A DNA stretch of 64,000 nt from Cryptomeria japonica (GCF_030272615.1 NC_081410.1:501978442-502042441); one strand, 5' to 3'; positions 44,779 to 57,190 are shown, counted from the stretch's first letter. The notes: generated by a model not told the origin, from the letters alone. Translations and numbers: made by a program.

Positions 44779-45572
44779 TGATGCAGGAGCATCCCCGATT
44801 CTTGGAAATCTTGCATCAACCAAAAGAAAATCCTTTATGTTTTGTTTTTTGTTTTGCAGTTTCAGCATTTCATTCTACATTTTCTAGCATTGGCTCACCG
44901 GATCTCGAGGAGTTGGATTTTTCTTGAAGAATTGATCATCTACCTATTCCCAAAACGCAGAGCATTTGGAACAATTTCCTACAAGTTATCGCTACCGGTT
45001 TCCGAGACAATTTTGTGGTACCGGTTGCTTGGACCTATTTGCATTTGTAATCTACTGGAATCTACCGGATCCTTTTCGCAGGTTGTGGATCCCTAAGTGT
45101 TGATTCCGATGTTGCTTGGCATGTGGCCGACCTTCCCTTTGATCCATACTTCATCCTTTGGATTTTCTGAAGGAATTTCTTTGGCAATGGTCGACCTTGT
45201 TGTTTTTTTACACGTTAGGTCTTGTTGTTCGGTATTTGATCCTTTTTTGGGCCAATCGTATCCCCTTAGATCATATAAATCATTGCAATTGAGCATTAGA
45301 ATGTAGATCAGTTAAGAGATAGAACATAGAAGCTAGATCTGGAGATTTGAGGTCCTCGTTGCGACCTGTTCTGTAAGTAAGCATATTTTAGTAGGCCAGT
45401 GAGTTGGTTTCTGTAACACACTTGTTACCGGTTGATTGTAATCAGTTTTCATGATATAATTCATTCAGTTCTGCATTGCCTCCATCATATCCTTGTGTTT
45501 CTATTATGTTTACTCTTGCTAACCGGTCTGGATTGATCTCTTTGAGGTCTCTCCTAACCGGTGACTGCACCA
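44779..45572 (+). repeat. 5' LTR of Gypsy 44779-51000
   Basis: 794 bases, TGATGCAGG...GCACCA, direct repeat of 50232-51000 with scattered substitutions and small indels. Confidence 0.9.
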
Positions 45573-45574
45573 AG

Positions 45575-45586
45575 TGGTATCAGAGT
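45575..45586 (+). other. Primer-binding site
   Basis: TGGTATCAGAGT, two bases after the LTR; matches initiator tRNA-Met. Confidence 0.9.
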
Positions 45587-45816
45587 GAGCTTTCATTCCG
45601 GAGATTACATTATCCTAAGAATTTTGTTGTAGGGTGAAAGACTATGGATCCGACTTGCAGCTGCAGAGGAGTGATGTGAAGATTGCGTGAAGAGGAAATA
45701 GGAATGACGAAGCACGTGGGAATGTAGACCCTGATGTGATGGAAACGTTGTGAGGAATTGCAGGACGGTTGGAATCCGTTGAGATAGCCTAGAGAAGAGG
45801 CTGACATATTTAAGAT

Positions 45817-46740
45817 GTGAGTGAAGATGAAGGAGAAGAAGCCCCGATAGAACAAGTAAACCCATTGACGATTGATCCAGACGAATATAGGTTTTTAAGG
45901 GTTCTGAGTAGGGCGAATACTAAACCTCATTTTACCCAACCAAAATATGATGGAAAGTTGGATTCACATGAATTGATGGATTGGATCTCGGAGACAGAGA
46001 AATATTTTAATTTTGAGAATACTATAGAGGAAAGGAAGGTGAAATATGCATGTACTTGGTTGAAAGGACATGCATCTGTTTGGTGGGAGCATTTGCAAGT
46101 TGATAGAAAAGAAGAGCTAAAGAGAATATCAAGACATGGGATCAGATAGTTGGTAAGCTGAAATAAAAAAATTATGCTAGTTGATTATCAAGTGAATCTA
46201 TTTTGGAAGTTGCAGAATTTGAGGCAGAAGGAATCTAGTGTGAAGGAGTACAGTGAAGCATTTTACAAGTTGAATATCAGATCCAAACATGTTGATGATG
46301 AAGTTCAACAAGTTGCAATATATTTGAATGGATTATGGATGTCTATACAAGATGACAACAGTTTGATCAAATTGCAGTGTGTTGAAGAAGCTTACCAGTA
46401 TTCCCTGAAAGCAGAAGAGAAGTTGAATAAAAGACATGAGTAGAGATAGAGAGGTAGAGGTGGAAGGTTTTTCAGAGGAAGATTACAAGGAGGAAGAGGA
46501 TATACGGATCAAAACAAGGACATGGAAGTGAGCAAAGAAGGTAATTCATACTGGAAGGATGATAGAAATTTCTACCAGAGGAGAGAACTGGATGGTTCTC
46601 GCAATGAGAATTTCGGAAAAGATGATAAAAGACAAGATAAGAGAATGTTCAAAGGAACTTTCTTAAGTGTGGAGGAGAAGGAAACCATTCTTTCGATTGT
46701 AAGAAGATAGGGAATATTGGGAGAACAACAGTGGAGGAAG
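45817..46740 (+). pseudogene. Gypsy gag (broken)
   Basis: 45817-46149 holds an acidic N-terminus and then the capsid-like core: FTQPKYDGKLDSHELMDWIS, ACTWLKGHASVWWEHL. After a frameshift near 46150, 46174-46443 continues with MLVDYQVNLFWKLQNLRQKE and YSEAFYKLNIRS. A Gly/Arg-rich stretch follows, then a partial zinc knuckle near 46670-46705 in another frame (KCGGEGNHSFDCKK), with the first Cys absent. No start codon is certain. Confidence 0.8.
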
Positions 46741-46779
46741 AAAGCCCCACTGGATAAACTAATAAACTAGAAGATGAAA

Positions 46780-47320
46780 AACTCTTGATGATGAGGAGAG
46801 CTTTGTGTCATACCCGAGGAGATGAAATTCCCTTGCAGAGCAAAAATTTGTTCAAGACCAAATGTAAGGTATTCAGTAAGTGTTGTAAAGTTGTTATTGA
46901 TAGTGGTAGTTCAGATAATAATGTTTCAGAAGAGATAGTGAATAAGTTGAATTCAGAAAGATTGAAACACCCTAAGCCTTATCAGATAGCATAGATTAGG
47001 GATGATCATAAGTTGTTAGTAAGTGAGCAATGTTTGGTGAAATTGAAAATTGGGAATTATCATAATGAAGTCTTGTGTGATATTATGCCTATGGATATTT
47101 GTCAACTTTTGTTGGGTAGACCTTGGCAGTTTGATAGACACAATACATGATGGGAGAAAGAATACATACACTATTGTGGCCAATGCGATGAAGATAACCT
47201 TGGTTTTGTTGGAGGATCCTTTGAAGAGTGAAGTTTGTATGAATGCTAGAATCTATTTGGTGGATGGAAGGAAATTCCTCGATGGGATGAGACATGAGAA
47301 TGTGTGTTTTTCCTTAGTTC
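46780..47320 (+). pseudogene. Gypsy aspartic protease (broken)
   Basis: LMMRRALCHTRGDEIPLQSK, then FKTKCKVFSKCCKVVIDSGS, with the catalytic DSG intact, then EEIVNKLNSERLKHPKPY and a stop near 46992. DIMPMDICQLLLGRPWQFDR continues in another frame (about 47080-47140), and the linker carries on to 47340. Confidence 0.8.
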
Positions 47321-47339
47321 CAAAGAAGACTGAGAATCC

Positions 47340-48239
47340 AGAGGATGAAAAAGAACAACTGGAAGAGATAAAAGAGTTGCTGACAAAGTATGAAGACATC
47401 AGTTTAGATAATGTGCCAGATGGAGTACCGCCTATGAGAAGTATAAGTCATTGCATGGATCTGGCTCCCCGAGCTAGCTTTCCTAACAAAACTGCACACC
47501 GAATGACACCAGTAGAGAATGAAGAGTTGAATAGACAACTGCAGGAATTGTTGAAGAAAAGTTCAATCAGAGAAAGTCTGAGTCCTTGTGCAGTACTAGT
47601 ATTATTAGCACCTAAGAAGAATGGAGAATAAAGGATGTGTATTGATTCCAGAGCAATAAACAAGATCACAGTGAAATACTAGTTTCCTTTGCCTAGGATG
47701 GATGACATAATGGACTGTTTGAGTAGAGCCAAATACTTTACAAAGATAGACTTGAAGAGAAGATATCATCAAATTGGGATAAGAGAAGGATATGAGTGGA
47801 AGACAACATTCAAGACAAATGAAGGATTGTATGAGTGGTTGGTGATGCCTTTTGGATTGACTAATGCACCGAGTACTTTCATGAGGCCAATGAATGAGAT
47901 ATTGAAGGAATTCTTGGGTAAGTTTGTTATTGTATATTTGGATGACATTCTGATTTTTAGTAAGACAAAACAGGAGCATTTGTTGCATTTAAGACAAGTT
48001 TTGTGAAGGTTGAGAGAAGAAAAGTTGTTGATAAATCTTAAGAAGTGTACTTCAATGAAGGAAGAGTTAATCTGGTTGGGATTTGTGATATCTAAGGATG
48101 GTTTGAAGATGGACCTTGAGAAAGTAAAAGCAATTTTGAATGGCCTATGTCAGAAACCATTGGAGAGGTAAGATCATTTCATGGATTGGCTAGTTTCTAC
48201 TAGAAGTTCATAAAAAATTTTAGTTCAGTTTGTAAACCT
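47340..48239 (+). pseudogene. Gypsy reverse transcriptase (broken, catalytic box intact)
   Basis: RSISHCMDLAPRASFPNKTA, LQELLKKSSIRESLSPCAVL, LLAPKKNGE, stop at 47629, RMCIDSRAINKITVKY, stop, then [50 protein letters not shown] and the catalytic YLDD at 47935-47946. After a stop at 48004 the thumb is recognisable (INLKKCTSMKEELIWLGFVI). Only a few point lesions separate it from an open frame. Confidence 0.9.
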
Positions 48240-48720
48240 ATGACTGAGACAATGAGGGGAGATAGGAAGGAATTAAAGTGCACCACCGGAGCAAACAAAA
48301 TCTTTGAATTGTTGAAGCAAAAAGTGACTGAGCAACCTGTGTTATCTTTACCTGATTTAAACAAAGTATTTCAAGTAGATTGTGATGCAATTGGAACAAC
48401 AATAGGAGCAGTCTTGAGTCGAGAAGGGAGAGCAGTAGCTTATTTCAGTGAGAAATTGAATTATGCTCGGAGAAGATATTCAATATACGATAAAGAATTT
48501 TATTTTATATTTCAAGCCTTGAAGAAGTGGAGATATTACCCATTCCTAAGGAGTTTTTGTTGTATACGGATCATCAAGTTTTATACTATTTGAACACTTA
48601 GAGTAAGTTAAATCAAAGACATATGATATGGGTAGAAATTTCGATGAGTTACACCTTTGTGTTGAAGCATAGAAGTGGCAAATCTAAGAAAGTTGTTGAT
48701 GCATTGATTATAAGAAGGAA
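48240..48720 (+). pseudogene. Gypsy RNase H (broken)
   Basis: FELLKQKVTEQPVLSLPDLN, FQVDCDAIGTTIGAVLSREG with catalytic Asp, AVAYFSEKLNYARRRYSIYD, EFYFIFQALKKWRYY. A frameshift near 48545 moves LLYTDHQ-like sequence out of frame. HRSGKSKKVVDALIIRR ends the domain. Confidence 0.85.
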
Positions 48721-50010
48721 TTTACTGAGAGAGATGAGAGTGACAATATTAGGATTTGAGGAGTTGAAGACCTTGTATGATGATGACCCGGATTTTGTAG
48801 AACCCTGGATAACATGTAGAGATTCGGTTATGGTAAATAGAAGCAAGTGGTTAGATCACTTCATTCAAGATGGGATGTTATTTAGAGTAGTTCATTTGTG
48901 CATACCTAAGAGTTCTACAAGGAAGAATTTGATAAAGGAGAAACATAGTGGAGGATTAGCCGGACACTTTAGTGTTGATAAAACACTAGCAGTGCTGAGT
49001 AAGCATTACTATTGGCCCCAGATTTATAAGGATGTTAGGAAATATGTGCAAAGTTGTAGATTTTGTCAAATCACAAAGCATAGTAGTCAAAATATGGGAT
49101 TGTATAAGCCTTTGATAGTACCAGAGAGACCTTGGGAAGATATAAGCATGGATTTCATACTTGGATTTCCTAAAAAATAGAGACGGAATGTTTCTATATT
49201 TGTGGTAGTGGATAGATTCTCGAAGATGGCTCATTTCATTTGTTGTAAGAAAACATCAGATGCAGTGCTTATAGCTAACCTATTTCTAAAGGAAGTGGTG
49301 AGATTTCATGGATTACCTAAGAGAATAGTTTTAGACAAAGATACTAGTTTTTTTAGTTATTTTTGCAGAACACTTTGGAAGAAGATGAAGATAGATTTGA
49401 AGTTCAGTTCTACTTTTTATCCATAGACTGATGGATCAATAGAAGTAGTTAACTAGAGCTTGGGAAACTTGTTAAGATGCTTAGTTGGAGACAAAACTGG
49501 AAGCTGGGATTCAATTCTTGCACAAGCAAAGTTTTCCTAGAATGATTTAGTAAACAATAGTACCGAAAGCACACCTTTTGAGATTGTTACCAGAGCACAC
49601 CCTAGAGGTATATCAGAATTAAGAGATATTAGAAGTGAAGATCAGAGAAGTTAAGAAGCTGAAGAATTTGTAGATCACATAAAGGACTTACATATTCAAC
49701 TTAAGCAGCATTTGGACAACATGAAAAGCAAGTATAAGGATAAAGCAGATGAGCAGAGCATACATAACGAATTTGAAGTTGGCAATAAAGTGATGATATA
49801 TTTGATAAAAGAAAGATTCATGGTTGGAACTATAACAAGTTGTAGACGGGGAAGTTTGGACCTTGCAAGATTTTGAGAAAGTTCAGTTCCCAAAACGCAT
49901 ATGAAGTGGAGTTGTCGGATAGTCTGAATATTTCACTTATATTTAACATTGAAGATCTACATCAGTATAATGAACCAGAATTTAGTGAGGACAACATTGC
50001 AAACCTGGAG
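48721..50010 (+). pseudogene. Gypsy integrase (broken)
   Basis: The HHCC finger (HSGGLAGHFSVDKTLAVLSK, YYWPQIYKDV, CRFCQITKH) is intact. The catalytic core has RPWEDISMDFILGFPKK with the first Asp, a stop near 49180, [38 protein letters not shown] with the second Asp, and after FSSTFYP a stop where PQTDGQ should be. The C-terminal part (KYKDKADEQSIHNEFEVGNK, VMIYLIKERF) is partly preserved. No chromodomain is recognised before the 3' LTR. Confidence 0.85.
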
Positions 50011-50231
50011 AAATAGTTGCCCTGGAAGGAACCAAATTAGATTGAAGACATTTTGGATGGTATGATTGGGCTTAGTACCCAGAGCAATCAGTATAAGGAG
50101 TCGGTTGTAAAGTTGAAGGACAAGCCAGTTGAAGATTCATCTTGGATTTCACAGGCAGAGGTAGAATGCCTTGGTTTTCCTCTAACCCCAATAAAGTGAG
50201 AAATTCACTCTTTTCAACAACCTCAGATGTC

Positions 50232-51000
50232 CGATGTAGGAGCATCCCCGGTTCTTGGCAATCTTGCATCAACCAAAAATATTTCCTTTCTGTTTTTCTT
50301 TCTATTTTGCAATTTCATCATTTCATTCTACATTTTTTGGCATTGGATTTTTTCTTAAAGACTTGATCATCTACCTTATTCCCAAACCGTGGAGCATTTG
50401 GATCATTTTTTGACATTATCGCTGCCAGTTTTCGAGATAGTTTTCTGGTATCGGTTGCCTGGACCTATTTGCATTTGTAATCTATCAGAATCTACTAGAT
50501 CCCTTCCATAGCTTGCAGAGCCATGAGTGTTGATTTCGATGTTCCTTGGCATGTGGCCAATCTTCCCTTTGATCCACACTTCATCCTTTGGATTTTTCAG
50601 AGGAATTTCTTTGGCGGAGGCTGACCTTGTTGTTTTTTTACACATTAGGTCTTGTTCTTCAACATTTGATCCATTTTTGGGTTGGCCAGATCCCCTTGGA
50701 TCGTTTAAATTTGAAATTGACCATTAGAATGTAGATCCGTTAAGAGATAGAACATAGAAGCTATATCTAGAGATTTGAGGTCCCGATTGTGACCTGTTAT
50801 GTAATTAAGTATGTTTTAGAAGACCAGTGAGCTTAATTTTGTAACCTAGTTGTTACCGGTTGATTGTAATTAGTTTTCATGATATAATTCATTGAGTTTT
50901 GCATTGCCTCCATCATATCCTTGTGTTTCCATTGTGTTTACTCTTGTTGACTGGTGTAGATTGATCTCTTTGAGGTCCCTCCTAACTAGTGATTGCACCA
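50232..51000 (+). repeat. 3' LTR of Gypsy 44779-51000
   Basis: 769 bases, starts CGATGTAGGAGC (first T mutated) and ends TGCACCA, paired with 44779-45572. Confidence 0.9.
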
Positions 51001-51005
51001 ATATC
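51001..51005. repeat. Target-site duplication, right copy
   Basis: atatc, matching 44774-44778. Confidence 0.8.
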
Positions 51006-52590
51006 ATAGGTCTCTCATGTTTCGACGCATCAAAGACTTGCCTTCAGGTTCCTACTTCTCATATTGAAACCCCATCTACATATTTTTTTATTCTTACTCA
51101 ACTTGTCATGGTACATGGAAGGCCCCTCAAATTTAGTAAAATGAGACATTCATTTTCTAGACATGGCTACTTAGGATTCATATCATACAAACATATCATT
51201 CATGTTTGTAGAGTCTCAAACTATATATTTTGAGAATTATCTTAAGGAAATTCATCTCCTCTTTGTTTATAACCACATTGGTGTTGTCAACTTATATTGT
51301 TCACCAATGGATGTTTTTCTACATCGATTCTCATCATTAGTTTTCACAATTCTTCATCACTTATGCGTCTTGTTCAATAGTTTTTAGTAGAGGAAAACAA
51401 TTTGGATTCCTGATTCTTGTACTTTATGGGAATGCATATAATATCACTACTAGATTGATTTCTGTCTAAGGAGACTATAATGGTGTGAAAATGGAATCAG
51501 GTAGCTTAGAACCTAATCACACTTTCATTCAAAGATTCTAATATGAAAGCACCTAAAGGAGTAATCCTCTTTGACTAACTCTTGTTAAAGAGAGTCAAGG
51601 GATAATTTTAGGGTTTCTATTCATTTGTTGATGTGAATGGGAATGTGTAAAATGTTAGGGAATGCCAAACTAAGCTAGTAGGATAATGAAAATAATTAGA
51701 ACAACAATAATAACTATATGATGCAAAAGAAAAAATGAAATAAAAGGTACAAATTTGGAAATGGAAATCTGATATGCACCTGATATAGAAAATTGAGACC
51801 GATTTGATAGGACTCAAGCATTGGGAGCTCTAGTCCTAGTATCTAGACTTATTTAAAAACTACAAATCTAAAATTTGAGCCTATCTAAATCTTGTCTATC
51901 AAATCTGCAATTTATTGAGGGAGGACTAGGGCGTGAGTGCCCTAGTCCCTGAGATCCAAGTCTTGATATTGCAAATGGGTCTATGATAATTGGTTGAGAC
52001 TTCCCTAAAACTGTTTGATCTCACGAAATCCTATAACTACACCTGCAAGTTAGAAAATGGTGTGTATGTGGCTATATAGGGTTTTTTCCTTAGTCAAATC
52101 CCTTGTTTTGGTGATTTTCACCTCCACAAATAGCCAATATTGTATTAAAAAGTGTGTGTGCCCTAGAATCTCATGTGTTTGTAGGATTTGTATGAGAAAA
52201 AATGCAAACTGGATTTATACCCTATATGCTTTGATGAAAAACCCTAAAATGAATGTAATATAAATGCTTAAAAACATAAATACAATGTTAATCCAAAGAA
52301 ATAACATAGACCGGTAAATGCGATAATACGCAGATCTGAAACTCTAATAGATATATGAAAATAACATGAAACCATATCAAACCCTAAGGAGATGCACAAG
52401 CCAATCAACAGTCGATGATCTCCTTATTATTATTCAATATCTCGTAAATCTTTCATGAATGATGAAAAATTTGATGAAGACTTGATGAATGATGAACTTG
52501 TTGATTGTAGACTTGACATAAAACCTTTACTTTCTCTTCACAAGGATATCCTTCAATTGCTAGATTCAAATCCTCAAATTAGGGAAAGAA
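51006..52590. other. Spacer without recognised genes
   Basis: Continuation of the locus interrupted at 44778. Short open frames exist (for example 50892-51233 spans the LTR border), but none has recognisable homology. Confidence 0.4.
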
Positions 52591-52593
52591 AAG

Positions 52594-52597
<4 letters not shown>

Positions 52598-52644
<47 letters not shown>

Positions 52645-52656
52645 ATATATATATAT

Positions 52657-52698
<42 letters not shown>

Positions 52699-52774
52699 GT
52701 ATATATATATATGTGTGTATATATATATATATATACACACATATATATATATACACATATATATATACATACAC

Positions 52775-52842
<68 letters not shown>
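52598..52842. repeat. (TA)n compound microsatellite with TGTA/CACA interruptions
   Basis: About 245 bases of tata with periodic gtgt and caca interruptions. The first half carries mostly tgta/tgtg words and the second half their complement (taca/caca), so the array is roughly self-complementary and could form a long hairpin. The Tyr/Ile open frames on both strands are artefacts. Confidence 0.95.
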
Positions 52843-53299
52843 GTAACCCTAACTTTAATTTTGATAATAGGTCAACTTAGAATTAATAAAAAATTGACAC
52901 AAAGTGGGATTTGAACATTATAATACTGTCAAATTAAGCTCTTGGAATTTGGGGGAAAATGATTGGGACTAGAATGCAACCATTCTAGTCTAGCTGATTT
53001 TTATTTTATTTTTTAGGAATGCACGATATCCTGATTACAAAGTCAAATCCAACACGATAGGTCAATCTAAGGTGTTTAGTATATGTGAAAATGTGCTTTG
53101 AAGATTGAAATTAGAAAATTATTAGGATTAATTTAAAATCAAATAAAAAGGGGTGTGCCTAGGGTTAAGGGCCCAATTTTATGATATGTGAATTGATGAG
53201 AGAGGACTTTAGATTCAATTAAATTAAAAATTAAATTCGTAAATAAGTCCTATAAATACAAAATCTAATGGGACACACTAAGGCAAGTGCTAACCTAAG
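52843..53299. other. AT-rich spacer
   Basis: No coding homology or repeat pair seen. Confidence 0.4.
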
Positions 53300-54150
53300 C
53301 ATGGAACTGAAGAACTCTAATTAGGGGTGGACAATTTACGATGTTATAGAGAGTAATGTTTGTAGATAGTGGACCTTGATTTTCCTTCAATATTTTATCA
53401 CGATACTAGAGCTAGTTCTTTATTGAGGGATTCATACCTACGTTTTCTCTATCCTGTTGTGGAAACATCCATTGTATTTATGTGATAGAAGTATACCTTA
53501 GGGGTCACATTGAGTCCTCCATCCATCGTTATCTCATTATTGCAATTATTTTATTTTATCACTCTTTTGGAGAGGTTTCTTTCCATGTTGTTTTCTCCTT
53601 TTCTCCAACTAGGAGAGATTGCACTTTCCTGTACATGGGTACCTCATTAGATCTTATAGTCAGGACCAATACATGCATCCATTTTGCATTTGTTAGTATA
53701 CTTAATGCCTCATGTAATTACACTTTACTTAAGTTAACTTAAGATAATTCATTTCATAGTGGTTTCCATATTAGACACTTAGGGAATTTCATATCTAGGG
53801 TATATGGTTGTACTATAAATTCCACCTTTGGTGGTGTTATCTTGTTACCACATTTTCATATCCACTTACACTAGAATGATAGTTCCATCTTCGATAGATG
53901 ATCCACATTTAGCATAATTATCTATTATTTGTCCTACCTACCCTTATATGTCATTGGTCCACATGTCATGATTGTGTGTTCTCATTTTCCTATGGACTTG
54001 CCTTTATAAGAAAGCTAATTTACATTGTATAATTGATCGATTTTTGCATCTCGATGAGAATATAGTTTGTTCTTGTCTATCGTGTACTCTCTTTCTTTTG
54101 TGTTATTCATTGGCCTCGAAATATTGGGTTGCTATAGTCAAATTCTTACA

Positions 54151-54163
54151 TGATATTAGAGCC
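54151..54163 (+). other. Primer-binding site of the Copia element (degenerate)
   Basis: TGATATTAGAGCC versus TGGTATCAGAGC, preceded by a sequence ending CTTACA, a plausible LTR terminus. Confidence 0.55.
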
Positions 54164-54499
54164 ATTAGGGTGCCATTGTGTAGTTATTTTGGAGAGATCT
54201 TGGTGCATTTATAGATTTACATATTTTCAAATCTTAGGAGCATAAAAAAATTTTGGAGCATCAAATTCCAAATATGAGCTCACCAGTGCATCTAGGAGGC
54301 CATTTCCATAAATTTTTACTATAAATTTTCTTATATTAGGAAAATGTTTAAGGGAAGTAGGGCATACGACCAACATTTTTCAGGCAGGTAGGTTTTCTTT
54401 GATTGAGTAAATTTGGGGGGGTGCCTTGTGTGATTGTGTCTCTCTCTATCTCGTGGTCTTTCATTTTGTATCATTGATTCTCCTAAATTTCCACTTCCA

Positions 54500-55171
54500 A
54501 CTCCACATAACTATGCATCATAGAAAATTAAAGCATGGAGTATGTTAATGGAAAAAGGACTGATTCATTACATAAATGGAACAATGGTAGCACCAATGGA
54601 TCCAAAAGCTAGTCCAAATGATCATTATAAATTATATGGCTCTTGGAACTTTGAGAAAGTATGTATAAGATGACCTTATATTTTACATTGATAATTGTAA
54701 GTTACAATTAAAGAGACTTGGGACATATTTGGTAAATTGTATGGTCACACTGATGAGATTAGGGGCTACAAGCTTGACAATGAACTCATAATGTCAAATT
54801 TAGATAATTTTCATATAATCCAAGACTATTTCATGAAAGAAAATGACCTAAGAAAAAAACTCAAGAATTGTGGCATTGACAAGAATGATGCACAATTGGT
54901 TTACAATTTGTTGGAAAATCTTCCATCAAAATATGCAACCTTTGTGTCTAGCTTACAAACCCATCAGTTGACTTTAGGTTCTTTGTTCACTACACCATCT
55001 TTTCATGTACTCACAAAAAAGTTGATGCTTTTGCAGAAAAAGTTGATCAATATAGGGATTCTCAAGTCTTCAAAGTCCAAATCTTTGGTGGCTAATCAAC
55101 GGAATCAAAATAATCATGGGAAAGGCAACGACCAAAAGAAGTCGAAGAAAAATCCACAACAAGATAGAGCA
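54500..55171 (+). pseudogene. Copia gag (UBN2-type), first part
   Basis: Starts with YAWSMLMEKGLIHYINGT-like sequence near 54530 (frameshifted). The open frame 54737-55189 then gives MYGHTDEIRGYKLDNELIMS, a FHIIQDYFMKENDL segment, VYNLLENLPSKYATFVSSLQ and a basic, Gln/Asn-rich tail. This is the UBN2 capsid-like domain of Copia gag. The reading frame is cut at 55176 by the nested element. The following zinc knuckle reappears at 61400. Confidence 0.75.
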
Positions 55172-55176
55172 CAATC
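55172..55176. repeat. Target-site duplication, left copy
   Basis: caatc, identical to 61348-61352. Confidence 0.85.
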
Positions 55177-56081
55177 TGTTGGTAATTGACACTCATTGGA
55201 TTCATATGTTGTCATTGATGGAAACAAGATTCTCTAGAAGGCATATACTAGTTGATACCGGCATTAGAAGCATACAGTGGCAGATATCGGCATTTGAGTA
55301 ATTAGGTACATCATCGATAGTCGCATCGACATCTAGCACTTTAGTGAAGCCGACATCAGTTTGGGATTTGAAAGGTTTTATTTGTAAAATAATTTTGTAA
55401 TTATTGTATAGAGCTGACCTTGAATATCTTTTGTAATTGTAAGCCAACATAAGGAATATTGTTTGTAATGGGTATATAAGTCAGTTTATTAGGTCATTTT
55501 TATATAATAAAAGGAAGTAGAATAGTGTGATGCGAAGGATATGCATGTAGGACATTTGTATGCGAAAGTTATATCATGAAATGATCAGTAGATGATTTGT
55601 AAAGTATTCTTGGAGGAAAGGAGATACAGGTAAAAGGGTTTAGGGTTTTATGAACTAGTATAGAATAGAGCTATAACCAAAACTCTTTTTTGCATTGCAG
55701 ATGCATTTTGTGAGTTCACCATTACTATTTTATCTTAGAAAAAGCTTGTAGTCAGTGAGACTCTTTTATGTTGAGCAGTGTGCCTTCCTGCATGTGTAGG
55801 CCCCCATGCTATGTAATATCTTTCATATGGCCATTGAATTGATATTGTGGGTCACAAATCCCACCACAGTTTTTCCTCTTTGAGGTTTTCCACATATAAA
55901 ATTCAGTGTGTTATGGTGTTCATTCATGTGGCTGGTTTATTTACTTCACGTTATATGTTTCTTCATGTACCAATTTCTATGTGAATGTTGTAATAACGTA
56001 AAATCTTATATTATCGGCAGAAAACTGATTCAGCCCCCCCCCCCCCCCTCTCTGTGTTCTTGGATTCCTTGTATTCCAACA
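55177..56081 (+). repeat. 5' LTR of the gag/ORF2 element
   Basis: 905 bases, TGTTGG...CCAACA, paired with 60437-61347. Includes a run of 15 C at 56034-56048 that the other copy lacks. Confidence 0.9.
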
Positions 56082-56083
56082 AT

Positions 56084-56095
56084 TGGTATCAGAGC
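56084..56095 (+). other. Primer-binding site
   Basis: TGGTATCAGAGC, a perfect initiator tRNA-Met PBS two bases after the 5' LTR. Confidence 0.95.
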
Positions 56096-56155
56096 CTAGT
56101 GCCTCAAAGTAAGTTTAACAGCTTAAGGAAGATCCTAAAACTGAAATCATTGAAT

Positions 56156-57190
56156 ATGGCTATGGAGAAGAAACTTGAGATGGCACTTATGGATTATGAT
56201 GTTGAAAGGTTGAAGAACTTAAAGCTGCAAGATGAATTGAATTAAGCTAATGAATTCATTCTTGCTCTACAAGAAAGGTTATCATTAGCTCAAGCTAGGA
56301 GGAAGGAACTTTTGCAAAACCAAGATGATGAAGAGAAACATGCACTTACGAAACAATGTCAGAAGTTGAGTCAACGAAACATGCTCATGAAGAATGAAAT
56401 GCAAGACCTGACTATGAGGATGTTAAAAGATATTGAGGACAGAAAAAAGAAGGAAGAAAATCTTGGTATATCTCTGAAGAAAAAATATGAAGAATGTGGC
56501 AGATTGGCTCATAAGAATGATATATTGAGAGCTGATTTGGTACAATCCTAGAATAATGAATAAGAGTTGGAGAGACAAATAATGACTCTCAGAAATGATC
56601 TGACTACTACAAGTGAGTATAAAGAAAAATTCAGGATTAGTGCTGCACAGTTGGATGATTTATTGAAAAGACAAAGGCAGAGTGAATATTCTAGAGGACT
56701 TGGATTTGTACAAGGCGAAAGCTCTGGTACTGCAAATGAACATCAGACAATTGGTATGCAGAACTCATCAGACTAGAGGAAACCGGTAAGGCAATCTAAT
56801 GCTTACAAATTCAATTGTAGATTCTTTGTTTGTAATAAATCTGGGTATATGGCTAAACAATGTAGAAATAAAGCAAATCAAAACTATAATTCAATTCCCG
56901 GTCAATGCACAAATTGCAAGAAATATGGTCATAAGTCAGAAGATTGTAGAATGAATGTTAAATGTCATGCATGTGGAAAGTTTGGACATTTGGCTAGTCA
57001 ATGTCGATCAAGGAATGACACTGGATATGTCAAAGCAATTCAAAATAATAATGTTACATGTTATGCATGCAACAAAATAGGTCATATTGCTAGGTACTCT
57101 AGAAGCAAGACCAAACCGGTTAGGAATGATAAAGAAAATAAGAAAAGAAAGAAGAAGGTAGATGAATTACAACAACATCACACTAAGTGA
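56156..57190 (+). pseudogene. Gag with coiled coil and four zinc knuckles
   Basis: One continuous frame of 345 codons from the ATG at 56156, broken by four in-frame stops (about 56243, 56549, 56561, 56774) but with no frameshift. Residues 1 to about 200 are a long Leu/Glu/Lys-rich coiled coil (for example RLKNLKLQDELN, LTKQCQKLSQRNMLMKNEMQ, RADLVQS). Then come four CCHC-type knuckles: a degenerate one (VCNKSGYMAKQC), two intact (CTNCKKYGHKSEDC, CHACGKFGHLASQC) and one missing its last Cys (CYACNKIGHIARYS). A basic tail (KENKKRKKK) follows. Coiled coil plus multiple CCHC motifs implies an RNA-packaging multimer. The UBN2 capsid domain usual for Copia gag is absent or lost. Confidence 0.75.

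Larger units (their letters stand above)
44779..51000 (+). mobile_element. Second Ty3/Gypsy LTR retrotransposon, full length, decayed
   Basis: LTRs 44779-45572 and 50232-51000, PBS at 45575, exact 5-bp duplication atatc. Internal domain order is gag, protease, RT, RNase H, integrase. The RT (YLDD) and protease (DSGS) active sites are intact, but many in-frame stops are present. The family is related to but distinct from 26915-39012: its LTRs are half as long and start TGATGCAGGAGCATCCCC. No clear purine tract precedes the 3' LTR, and no chromodomain is obvious after the integrase. Confidence 0.9.

Noticed and set aside
50892-51387. Open frames crossing the 3' LTR border of the second Gypsy
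   Set aside because: They start inside the LTR and run into flanking DNA, so they cannot be an ancestral gene; the flanking part has no recognisable homology.
52574-52914. Several overlapping Tyr/Ile-rich open frames on both strands
   Set aside because: They are translations of a (TA)n microsatellite; no start context or homology.
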